Shown here: positions 1 through 6,621 of the stretch, in pieces
Layout of the letters: every line of letters begins with the position of its first letter
Numbering within the stretch: the stretch's first letter is position 1
Assembly: GCA_002418205.1 (NCBI GenBank)
Contig: DIDP01000077.1
Span: 1 to 40,743, forward strand
Origin: Anaerolineales bacterium UBA5797
GTDB lineage: Bacteria; Chloroflexota; Anaerolineae; Anaerolineales; Villigracilaceae
Length of the DNA: 40,743 bases
Reading direction: 5' to 3'
The notes under the pieces: model-generated
What the model was told of the DNA's origin: nothing
Databases searched by the model: none
Seen by the model: the letters and a program-made list of their open reading frames with translations, nothing else
Made by a program: the position numbers and the translations under genes

Positions 1-245
1 CCGTCGCCCATGCCGCCGTCGCCGTGGCAACTGGCGCAGTTCGCCGCATACAACGCCGCGCCGCGTTCCAGGGATGCCTCATCGGCGGAGATGGGATTCT
101 TCAAGCCCGCATATTCGGCAGGGATTTCCGCATGGTGACGCGTCATCATGCCGTTGTCATTCATGCGAGGGAAGGATTCGTTTCCTTGCTTACCGCAGGC
201 GGTCAGCGTCAAGATCAGGGTTGCAAGAAATAGAATTTTTTTCAT
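1..245 (-). CDS. c-type cytochrome lipoprotein, 3' part missing (window edge)
   Basis: The reading frame starts with ATG at 245 and runs off the left edge, so only about 81 N-terminal residues are visible. It opens with a short signal peptide ending in the lipobox LTAC (Cys17), so it should be a lipoprotein on the outer face of the membrane. Near the visible end is a CASCH heme-binding motif followed by a Gly-rich stretch, typical of small mono-heme cytochromes c. The ATG overlaps the stop of the cytochrome b561 gene (TCAT at 242-245 on plus), which implies translational coupling. A b-type membrane cytochrome followed by an exported c-type cytochrome suggests a short electron-transfer chain. 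The partner oxidoreductase, if any, lies outside the window. Confidence 0.85.
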   Translation of the reverse strand, partial: MKKILFLATLILTLTACGKQGNESFPRMNDNGMMTRHHAEIPAEYAGLKNPISADEASLERGAALYAANCASCHGDGGMGD

Positions 246-784
246 TTGAGTTGCTCTCTGTACCACATGCGGGATATAAGATTATCCCTGAGCACAAGTT
301 GATGATAGAACGTCGCTCCGACATGCAGCAGGACGGTCAATGCCAGTGCGGGAGCGATGAATCCGTGCAGCAGGCGTGCGGTAAAGTTATAAAAATCAGT
401 GGGCAATGGTGCGCCTGATCCGCCAAAGACGACGGATGTCAACCCTGCCTGTATGGAGAGCGACACTCCGCTGACCGCCATCAAAAAGACCAGCAAGTAC
501 AGGGCGTAATGTACGAATCTGCCGATCCAATCGAAGACCGCGTTTCCAGCTGTGACATGTTCGGGTTTGGGCAGTCTCATACGTGTGACAAAACGGATGA
601 CGATCACAAGCGATGTAACGATGCCAATGCCCATGTGCACTGCCAATGACAACAGTTTTGCATCGTCATTGGGTTGTCCGCTCATGGATTTGCCGATCAC
701 GAATGCGGCGAAAACCAGAGCCACGACCAGCCAATGAAATGTAACCTGTAACGGGTGATAACGTTTGGGGGCGCCGTACGTCAT
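242..784 (-). CDS. cytochrome b561 family membrane protein
   Basis: This 180-residue protein has four hydrophobic segments (about 18-34, 46-66, 92-112 and 138-162). Histidines sit where the bacterial CybB-like b561 family places its two b hemes: His17 in FHW, His50, His140 and His154, the last two 14 residues apart. The family passes electrons between the quinol pool and periplasmic or soluble partners. The start abuts the stop of the cupin gene and the 3' end overlaps the cytochrome c start, so the three genes form one unit. Its exact redox partner cannot be read from sequence; the following lipoprotein cytochrome c is the obvious candidate. Confidence 0.8.
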   Translation of the reverse strand: MTYGAPKRYHPLQVTFHWLVVALVFAAFVIGKSMSGQPNDDAKLLSLAVHMGIGIVTSLVIVIRFVTRMRLPKPEHVTAGNAVFDWIGRFVHYALYLLVFLMAVSGVSLSIQAGLTSVVFGGSGAPLPTDFYNFTARLLHGFIAPALALTVLLHVGATFYHQLVLRDNLISRMWYREQLK

Positions 785-1096
785 TTACTTCTCCCCTTTC
801 GAGCCGAGAAATACGACGCGTGTCCTGGCGTTCATGCCCCGTTTTGCCCCACTGGGCGTGATGACCGTCACGCCGGGCTTGATGGCGAAGGTCTCGTCGT
901 CCACGGTCATCAGTCCCTCGCCTTCGAGAAAGTGGTACATCGCCGCCTCCCCTGCGTGGATGGGGATCTGTCCACCCGCCTCCAGCCCCACGACCAGCGC
1001 CTTGAACTGCGGCGTGTCGAACAGGAACTGCGGCTTGGGACCGTCCGCGGCAAAGACCGCTTTGGATTTTGTGTCGGTGAAATAAATCTCTGGCAT
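785..1096 (-). CDS. small single-domain cupin protein
   Basis: The 103-residue product fits a single cupin barrel. It has a G-rich strand followed by IPIHAGEAAMYHFLEGEG (about 44-61), matching cupin motif 1 with two histidines and a glutamate as possible metal ligands, then a second Gly/Pro motif (IKPGVTVITPSG). There is no signal peptide, so it is probably cytoplasmic. A good ribosome binding site (GAGAGGAG) precedes the ATG. It is the first gene of the cupin-b561-cytochrome c unit. Small cupins have very varied roles (ligand sensing, dioxygenases, isomerases), and the substrate cannot be assigned. Confidence 0.75.
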   Translation of the reverse strand: MPEIYFTDTKSKAVFAADGPKPQFLFDTPQFKALVVGLEAGGQIPIHAGEAAMYHFLEGEGLMTVDDETFAIKPGVTVITPSGAKRGMNARTRVVFLGSKGEK

Positions 1097-1148
1097 ATCG
1101 CTCCTCTCGTGATATGCCTCTACTGTACATCCATTCCCCGCTTCCCGC

Positions 1149-1169
1149 CCCGACTTTTGTCGGGTTTTT
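1149..1169 (+). terminator. hairpin with T-tract between the cupin unit and the CRP gene
   Basis: CCCGAC-TTTT-GTCGGG followed by TTTTT reads as an intrinsic terminator on plus, where no gene precedes it. On minus it is a hairpin downstream of the CRP gene, preceded rather than followed by the homopolymer run. It may block antisense transcription or protect the 3' end of the lysA-CRP transcript. Confidence 0.4.
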
Positions 1170-1180
1170 GCCCCCGATCC

Positions 1181-1879
1181 CTATCCGCCCTGTATCATCC
1201 CCCGCTTCGCCAGCTCCTCACGGTCAAGAATGCGGATCTGCTGACGGTCGATTTCGATCAAGCCCGCCTTCGTCAACTCGCGGATGACGCGGCTCAAAAC
1301 ATCGGGCACAGTGCCAAGATGCGCGGCGAGTTCGGTCTGGTTCGTCCAGCGGCGGCGTTCGATCACATCCCCTTCCGCCTGGTCCAGCAGAAGTGTGACG
1401 AAACGCGCCTCAACCGTCTTTAAGGACAGGTCCGCCGCCAGCGTGACCAGGTTGACGATCTTGTCCGCCATGTTGGAGATGATCTGCAGCGCCGTCTGCG
1501 GGTATGCCATCACCACCTCCTCCAGCGCGACGTGCGGGATCAACCAGATGCCCGATTCCTCCAGCGCCATCGCGGTCGCGGGATTTGGTCTCTTCGCCAG
1601 CGCGCCGACCTCGTTGAACACCTCGCCCGCCTCGATGAAGCGCAGCACCTGCTCGCGTCCGTCGGGGGAGGTCTTCAACACTTTCAATGAACCGTATTGC
1701 AGGTAATACAGATATGGCTCGACATCCCCCTCCCAAAACACCACGGCATCCTGCGGGACGATCTTCCACACCGCGCTCTCCGCCAGCTTCCGCATGGCTT
1801 GCTCGTCCAGCCCGCGCAGGAATTCGAAGGTGTGCAACCGTTTGAGCAGAAGATCGGGGGAGGTATTTGTCTTATTCAT
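1181..1879 (-). CDS. CRP/FNR family transcriptional regulator
   Basis: The protein (232 residues) has an N-terminal cyclic-nucleotide-binding-type beta barrel (about 12-125), a long dimerisation helix (about 128-165) and a C-terminal winged helix. The helix-turn-helix TNQTELAAHLGTVPDVLSRV lies near 180-199 and is followed by a typical recognition helix and wing (IRELTKAGLIEID). The four N-terminal cysteines of FNR are absent, so it is not an oxygen-sensing iron-sulfur FNR. The start overlaps the end of lysA by 8 bp, so it is translated from the lysA message. It could control the redox cassette just downstream, but no operator is demonstrated. The effector is unknown. Confidence 0.88.
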   Translation of the reverse strand: MNKTNTSPDLLLKRLHTFEFLRGLDEQAMRKLAESAVWKIVPQDAVVFWEGDVEPYLYYLQYGSLKVLKTSPDGREQVLRFIEAGEVFNEVGALAKRPNPATAMALEESGIWLIPHVALEEVVMAYPQTALQIISNMADKIVNLVTLAADLSLKTVEARFVTLLLDQAEGDVIERRRWTNQTELAAHLGTVPDVLSRVIRELTKAGLIEIDRQQIRILDREELAKRGMIQGG

Positions 1880-3161
1880 CGCGTCTCAAGAGATCTTCGA
1901 CCGTTTCCCTGTGCTGGATCAGCCTGATATTTTCCTCGTCGAGCATCAAGACGGCAGGTCTGCGTGCGCCGTTATAGTTGGATGACATGCTCAGATGATA
2001 CGCGCCTGCCACGGGAATCGTGATCAGTTCCCCCTCCTCGACTTTCGGCATCGGCAGATCCTCGATGAGGATATCCCCCGACTCGCAATATGGACCCGCG
2101 ATGGAGACGATCTCGCTTCGCTCCCCGCCGACGCCTGATACCGGCAAACAGGTATACCTCGCCCCGTACAGCGCGTACCGCGGATTGTCCGCCATGCCGC
2201 CGTCGGTAAGCAGCCAGGTCTTGTCACCGCGTCTCTTCACCGCCCCCACGCGATAGACCGCCACGCCAGCCAGCGCGATGAGACTACGCCCCGGCTCGAG
2301 ATGCAAATGAGGAAGTTCGAGTCCGCGCGCCTGACAGCCTGCAATGACCGCCTCCGCGATACCCTTCACGTAACTTTCAATGGAGGGGTTCGGCAGTTCA
2401 TCTTCGTGATACGCCACACCCCAGCCGCCGCCGGGGCAGAAATGCCACTCGCCGCTGAACCCGATCTCTTTGGCAAGATCGAGCGCCAGGTCAATGGCGG
2501 GGAGCAACGGCTCCGGGTCGCGGAAATTGGAGCCCTGATGGAAGTGAATACCTGCAAGCGGCAAATTTGACGATTTGCATATTTGTGCCGCCTGCAATAT
2601 CTCCTCGCGCGTCATGCCGAACTTGCTATCGTGTTGACCAGTCTGCGTGTGGGCATGATGCGTGTGGACGGCAACGCCGGGCAATAGCCGCAACCACAAT
2701 GATGCGCGACCTTCAACCTGTAACTTTTGACCTGCAAACCTGTGGAGTTCCGTGAGATTGTCAACAACGATCGTCCCCGCATGTTTGACTGCCGCTTTCA
2801 AGTCAGCCACTGATTTATTCACCCCATGCACAAGGATGTGCTCACGCGGCACGCCGGCCGCGATCGTAATGGCGATCTCGCCCTGACCGGTGCAATCCAC
2901 GAGGAAAGCGTGCGTTTGCGTCCATTGAGCGATGGCTTTGCACAGGAAGGCTTTGCCCGCGTAGGTCACTTTTGAGGGAGCCGGGTAGTGGGCAGACAAG
3001 GCGTCCGTGTAGGTTTTGGCGGAAAAGTTCAGGGTGGCGCGGTCGTAAATGTATAACGGAGTCCCGTATCGGTCCGCGAGAGAGGCGAGGTCATGTCCAG
3101 CGATGGTCAGCTTGTCGTTTTCGATTTTCGTCGAGAGGGGAAAAAGCGCGAGGCGATCCAT
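1872..3161 (-). CDS. lysA: diaminopimelate decarboxylase
   Basis: LysA is the PLP enzyme that converts meso-diaminopimelate to lysine, the last step of lysine synthesis. The 429-residue length is typical of the family. The PLP lysine is Lys70 in the YAGKAFLCKA motif. Other family landmarks are the HFHQGSN histidine segment, the glycine loop FCPGGGWGVAY, the EPGRSLIA motif and the C-terminal YCESGD motif that supplies the cysteine and aspartate completing the active site of the dimer. It starts 9 nt after the stop of the DivIC-like gene and ends inside the CRP gene, so the three are probably co-transcribed. Its neighbours have no obvious metabolic link to lysine. Confidence 0.95.
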   Translation of the reverse strand: MDRLALFPLSTKIENDKLTIAGHDLASLADRYGTPLYIYDRATLNFSAKTYTDALSAHYPAPSKVTYAGKAFLCKAIAQWTQTHAFLVDCTGQGEIAITIAAGVPREHILVHGVNKSVADLKAAVKHAGTIVVDNLTELHRFAGQKLQVEGRASLWLRLLPGVAVHTHHAHTQTGQHDSKFGMTREEILQAAQICKSSNLPLAGIHFHQGSNFRDPEPLLPAIDLALDLAKEIGFSGEWHFCPGGGWGVAYHEDELPNPSIESYVKGIAEAVIAGCQARGLELPHLHLEPGRSLIALAGVAVYRVGAVKRRGDKTWLLTDGGMADNPRYALYGARYTCLPVSGVGGERSEIVSIAGPYCESGDILIEDLPMPKVEEGELITIPVAGAYHLSMSSNYNGARRPAVLMLDEENIRLIQHRETVEDLLRRDE

Positions 3162-3170
3162 GAATGATGT

Positions 3171-3548
3171 TTAGTTGCCAAAGAAGAGTTTCCACCATAT
3201 TTCCCAGTTTTGCATCGGCGTTGGGGCAGGGACCGGGGTGTTGAACTCAATGGGCGCGTCACCGGGCGCGCCGACGGGGACCACCGGCAGATCGCCATCC
3301 TGGATGTAATGCCCGTCGGTGCGCGCCCATTCCTCGACCGCCGATGTGGAATTTGCGAAAGCGACCGCGGTTTGCAGGGCTTGATAAGTCTCGACCGCCT
3401 GGGTTGCCTGGGCGCGGACCAGTTCGGTCTGTTCGTTGAGCATCGTGAGTTCTTCGAGCCGCCGGTTGAATTCGAGCACGACGAACACCAGCACGAACAT
3501 GCCGATGATCGTCAGTACACGGCGTACGTTGATGGGCAGGGTTGGCAT
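3171..3548 (-). CDS. FtsB/DivIC-like septum-formation membrane protein
   Basis: This 125-residue protein has one membrane span (about 11-27), then a coiled coil rich in Glu, Gln and Leu (about 28-70), then a small domain with VEEWARTDGHYIQDGD and a Pro-rich C-terminus. This is the layout of bitopic FtsB/DivIC division proteins, which bridge the divisome at the outer face of the membrane. The frame is open upstream, but I chose the ATG at 3548: a well-formed promoter ends 7 nt before it, which would make the mRNA leaderless, and the extra upstream residues look non-coding. It leads the lysA-CRP unit. The family call rests on architecture, so the function is likely but unproven. Confidence 0.7.
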   Translation of the reverse strand: MPTLPINVRRVLTIIGMFVLVFVVLEFNRRLEELTMLNEQTELVRAQATQAVETYQALQTAVAFANSTSAVEEWARTDGHYIQDGDLPVVPVGAPGDAPIEFNTPVPAPTPMQNWEIWWKLFFGN

Positions 3549-3555
3549 GTGACCT

Positions 3556-3584
3556 ATCTTAATCGTTATCGAATTCCCTGACAA
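3556..3584 (-). promoter_or_regulatory. promoter of the DivIC-like/lysA/CRP unit, predicted leaderless
   Basis: On minus, TTGTCA (3579-3584) and TAAGAT (3556-3561) are separated by 17 nt. Seven nucleotides then lead to the ATG at 3548, so transcription should begin at or one base before the start codon. The site lies back to back with the plus-strand -10 at 3590. Confidence 0.6.
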
Positions 3585-3589
3585 GCGGC

Positions 3590-3595
3590 TATAAT
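3590..3595 (+). promoter_or_regulatory. -10 element for the epimerase gene
   Basis: A perfect TATAAT lies 60 nt before the epimerase ATG; the -35 region is weak. Transcription from here would include the 3612-3640 hairpin in the 5' leader. Confidence 0.45.
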
Positions 3596-3611
3596 CTATC
3601 AATCTTCGCAG

Positions 3612-3644
3612 GTGACAGTCACTTGCGAAGTGACTGTCACTTTT
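3612..3644 (+). promoter_or_regulatory. 13-bp perfect hairpin with T-tract just before the epimerase RBS
   Basis: Arms 3612-3624 and 3628-3640 are perfectly complementary around a GCG loop and are followed by TTTT and directly by the GGAG ribosome binding site. Each arm is itself a short palindrome (GTGACAGTCAC and GTGACTGTCAC). It could be an attenuator in the leader, a terminator between the divergent genes, or a double operator. Confidence 0.6.
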
Positions 3645-3654
3645 GGAGATGCCC

Positions 3655-4059
3655 ATGCCCCATGTAAAACAGATCAATCATGTCGCGGTTGTTGTCGATG
3701 ATATGGAAAAGGCGCTGGCCTTCTGGCGGGATGCGCTGGGAATGGAATTGCAGGAACTGCGCGATGTGCCCGCCGAGAAATCACAGGTGGCGTTCCTGCC
3801 GCTTCCCGGCTCGGAAGTGGAACTGGTCCAGCCCACAACGGATGATTCCGGCATTGCGAAATATCTCGCCAAACGCGGACCGGGCATGCATCACATCTGC
3901 CTCGAGGTGGATGATATCGAAGGCATGATGGTGCAGTTGAAGGAAAAAGGCATCCGATTGATCAACGATGAACCGCGCACCGCCGCGGACGGAAAGAAAT
4001 ACGCCTTCATCCACCCCGAAAGCACATCGGGTGTGCTGGTTGAACTCTATCAGATTTAG
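3655..4059 (+). CDS. mce: methylmalonyl-CoA epimerase (VOC family)
   Basis: The enzyme interconverts the R and S epimers of methylmalonyl-CoA between propionyl-CoA carboxylase and methylmalonyl-CoA mutase. The 134-residue protein has two VOC beta-alpha-beta-beta-beta modules. Metal ligands expected for the family are visible: His9 (INHVA), Gln59 (ELVQP), His79 or His80 (MHHICLEV) and Glu130 (LVELYQI). The ATG at 3655 is chosen because GGAG lies 6 nt upstream. An in-frame ATG at 3649 and a TTG at 3643 have no usable ribosome binding site. The mutase and carboxylase are not in this window. Other VOC enzymes are possible, but the motif spacing fits the epimerase best. Confidence 0.85.
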   Translation: MPHVKQINHVAVVVDDMEKALAFWRDALGMELQELRDVPAEKSQVAFLPLPGSEVELVQPTTDDSGIAKYLAKRGPGMHHICLEVDDIEGMMVQLKEKGIRLINDEPRTAADGKKYAFIHPESTSGVLVELYQI

Positions 4060-4061
4060 CA

Positions 4062-4174
4062 TGTCATTGCGAGGAACGGCACGACGAATCAATCTTTTAC
4101 AAGGAGAAAAGTGTTCGATGGATTTCTCTCATCGAACGGGAGATTGCTTCGCTTCGAACTGCTTCGCAATGACA
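4062..4174. repeat. palindromic intergenic repeat, family 1 (TGTCATTGCGAG type)
   Basis: The segment begins TGTCATTGCGAGGAACG and ends with an imperfect inverted copy, CTTCGCAATGACA. Inner arms AATCAATCT and GAGATTGCTTC and a central hairpin (GTTCGATG with CATCGAAC) give it a nested fold. It fills the gap between the epimerase and tilS. A second copy lies at 21580-21661. It carries no coding sequence and resembles REP- or MITE-type elements. Confidence 0.85.
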
Positions 4175-4186
4175 ACATGATGCACA

Positions 4187-5617
4187 ATGTTCGAGAACAT
4201 CGATTCCATTCTCCGCGTTCAGTGTGGGCTGAAAAAGGATAGACCCGTCATCGCGGGTGTCTCAGGTGGTCCTGATAGCCTGTGCCTGATGCACATCCTG
4301 CGTTCGACGGGTTACCGGGTCATCGTCGCGCACTACAACCACAAGCTTCGTCCCGATTCGGACGCGGATGCCAATACCGTGGAACAGGCTGCCAGTCGCC
4401 TGAATTTTGTTTCGGTGATCGAAAGCGGGAACGTGCGAGAATTTGCCGAAACAGAGAAACTTTCCATTGAAGAGGCGGCGCGCATTTTGCGTTATCGTTT
4501 CCTCATGGCGCAGGCGCGGCGTTTCGAGGCGCAGGCGGTGGCGGTCGGTCATACGGCGGATGATCAGGTGGAAACCGTGCTCATGCACTTCATCCGCGGC
4601 GCAGGCCTGGCGGGGCTCAAGGGCATGACCCACCGCACGATCATCCAGATCTTCGATCAGGAAATTCCCGTCGTGCGTCCCCTGCTGGATGTCTGGCGCG
4701 AAGAGACGATCGTGTATTGCGCTGCAAACGGTCTTCGTCCGCGCTTCGACCCGAGCAACGACTCGCTGGATTTCTTCCGCAACCGTTTGCGGAACCTTTT
4801 GATCCCCACCATCGAATCCTACAATCCGCGTTTCCGTGAGGCGGTCTGGCGCACGGCAACCGCGTTGGCAGGCGACCATGAAATCCTTGCCGACGTTTTG
4901 GATGACGCCTGGAAGGGCAGCATCATTCAGCAGACTTCGGACTTCGTCTCCTTTGACGCTTCCGCGCTGGAGAAACATCCGCTCGGACTCCAGCGATACC
5001 TGATCCGCCGTGCGATGGAATCGATCCACCCCGACAATTTGGATATCAGCTTCGCCACCCTTGAACGCGCGGCAGGCTTCATCAATGATCCGGAGAAACA
5101 TCCGCGCATCGACCTGACGAGCGGGCTGCACATGCTCCGCGAGGGAATGTTGATCTACGTTGCCGCGGACCGTACCGACCTGCCTGTGGAACGCTGGCCC
5201 CAGATTCCCGATGAGAGCAGTACGATCCCCTTGAAGATCCCGGGGCAGATCCCGCTATCCGGCGGGTGGAGGCTGACCTGCGAACGCTGGAACATTGCCT
5301 CGCTTGCGATGGAGCAGGCCAGGTCGAACAATGATCCGTTTCAGGTGTGGCTGGATGCGAGGGGGATTTCCGACGCGCTGGAGTTACGGGTCAGGCAGGA
5401 CGGCGACCGCTTCGAGCCGCTGGGCATGGACGGTCACGAGATGAAGATCTCCGATTTCTTCATCAACGTCAAATTGCCAAAGCGGGCGCGTGACCGCTGG
5501 CCGTTGTTGTGCATGGGTTCGAGGGTCTTGTGGGTGCCCGGTTATCGTCCCGCCCATTCCGTCCGTTTGACGGAGAATACACGGCAGGCTTTGTATTTTT
5601 CATTGACGCGCAGTTGA
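4187..5617 (+). CDS. tilS: tRNA(Ile)-lysidine synthase
   Basis: TilS attaches lysine to cytidine 34 of the tRNA-Ile with CAU anticodon, so that it reads AUA instead of AUG. The 476-residue protein starts with the N-type ATP pyrophosphatase domain: the PP-loop SGGPDS is at 26-31, followed by AHYNHKLR and the family block GHTADDQVETVLMHFIRGAG. The middle part is the helical substrate-binding domain and the end is a TilS C-terminal domain (near LELRVRQDGDRFEPLGM). The start codon lies just after a palindromic repeat and has no strong ribosome binding site, so the N-terminus is likely but not certain. Confidence 0.95.
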   Translation: MFENIDSILRVQCGLKKDRPVIAGVSGGPDSLCLMHILRSTGYRVIVAHYNHKLRPDSDADANTVEQAASRLNFVSVIESGNVREFAETEKLSIEEAARILRYRFLMAQARRFEAQAVAVGHTADDQVETVLMHFIRGAGLAGLKGMTHRTIIQIFDQEIPVVRPLLDVWREETIVYCAANGLRPRFDPSNDSLDFFRNRLRNLLIPTIESYNPRFREAVWRTATALAGDHEILADVLDDAWKGSIIQQTSDFVSFDASALEKHPLGLQRYLIRRAMESIHPDNLDISFATLERAAGFINDPEKHPRIDLTSGLHMLREGMLIYVAADRTDLPVERWPQIPDESSTIPLKIPGQIPLSGGWRLTCERWNIASLAMEQARSNNDPFQVWLDARGISDALELRVRQDGDRFEPLGMDGHEMKISDFFINVKLPKRARDRWPLLCMGSRVLWVPGYRPAHSVRLTENTRQALYFSLTRS

Positions 5618-5622
5618 TAACG

Positions 5623-5655
5623 AATTGACGGTCACCCTCAAGATGACCGTCAATT
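5623..5655 (+). terminator. terminator hairpin after tilS
   Basis: Arms AATTGACGGTCA and TGACCGTCAATT form a perfect 12-bp stem with a 9-nt loop, followed by a short T-rich tail. It separates the convergent tilS and recombinase-like genes. Confidence 0.7.
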
Positions 5656-5658
5656 TTA

Positions 5659-6558
5659 TTATTCCTTATTTCCCGCCAGTTGTTTCAATTTGATGAATAA
5701 CTCGCGCCATTGGATCTTGGATACGCCGAGTTTCTGGCGGATCTTGTCCGGTTCTTCGCCGGCGTGGAAGTCGTTCAGCGCGCAGGTCCAGCGACACATG
5801 TCGAAGGAGAGATGCTTGGTCAGCCCGGCTTCGTTGCTGATATCTTCGAGCAGGTATTCCAGCCGCCGCGGCGACCAGGGGAAGAGCCTCTCCTCAGGCG
5901 TATATTGGGCAAGATATTCCTCAAAGGCGGGGATCCAGTCCTCGGGCAGAGCCAGCTTTCTCTCTTTGTAACGATTCGCCGGAGTCGGATATTTGATGAA
6001 GACCTGCGGCCCATTGGGTGAATCCAGTTCGAGGTGCTCGAGGTTGATCCCCAACGTCTCGCTCTTTTTGATCCCGGTTGTCAATAAAAGATAGACCAGC
6101 GTGTACGGGCGCGCATCCGGTTTTTGGGCGCGGCGGTGGCGGTCTGCGGCAAGCAATACTTCATCATATTCTTTGGGTGTGAGCACGGTGGGGAGCGGGC
6201 TGATGGCGGAGCGTTGCGCGACCTTCTCGGCGGGGTCAACCGTGAGGACGCCGTACTGATGCAGCCACCTGAACAGGGATTTGGTCGCCGTGATGCGCCG
6301 CGCCAGAGTCTTGGGACTGCAGGGCACGCCGCGTTCCTTTTCCATCCATTCGAAGTAGCGGTTGAGGTCCCTGGTGGTGACCTTGCCGAGGGTGATGTCC
6401 TCGGGCAGGAAGGTGGTAAGCAGGCGCACGTCCGAGAGGAAGGCTTTGATCGTGTTCGGCGAGCGACCCTGGTCCGCGAGGTACATTTCCCACGAGCTGA
6501 TGGCGGAGGTGAGCGGCGTGTTCTGGTTCAGATGGGCGGTTTGCTTATTCTCAGGCAT
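5659..6558 (-). CDS. tyrosine-recombinase-fold protein lacking catalytic residues
   Basis: The 299-residue protein has the two-domain layout of XerC/XerD-type recombinases: a SAM-like N-terminal DNA-binding domain (about 15-105) and a catalytic-type domain (about 125-295). Aligning the motifs by eye, the first catalytic Arg (GLRxSE box) is Lys164 in TTGIKKSE. The HxxRH box is DMCRW (253-257), keeping only Arg256. The His of LGH is Val279 in KLGVS. The nucleophilic Tyr, nine residues later, is Phe288. The beta-hairpin lysine (YKERK, 198-201) remains. The frame is intact over its whole length, so this is not a decaying gene. It probably binds DNA without cutting. No attachment sites or mobile genes flank it. 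Confidence 0.85.
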   Translation of the reverse strand: MPENKQTAHLNQNTPLTSAISSWEMYLADQGRSPNTIKAFLSDVRLLTTFLPEDITLGKVTTRDLNRYFEWMEKERGVPCSPKTLARRITATKSLFRWLHQYGVLTVDPAEKVAQRSAISPLPTVLTPKEYDEVLLAADRHRRAQKPDARPYTLVYLLLTTGIKKSETLGINLEHLELDSPNGPQVFIKYPTPANRYKERKLALPEDWIPAFEEYLAQYTPEERLFPWSPRRLEYLLEDISNEAGLTKHLSFDMCRWTCALNDFHAGEEPDKIRQKLGVSKIQWRELFIKLKQLAGNKE

Positions 6559-6621
6559 GACATCTCCTGTTCTTTTCTCTTTCGTATAGTTTAGCGAAAA
6601 AGAGGGGCGATGTCAACTGGT

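Noticed and set aside
5659..6558. Possible integrase of a mobile element
   Set aside because: No attachment-site repeats, tRNA, excisionase or phage or conjugation genes flank it, and its catalytic residues are lost.
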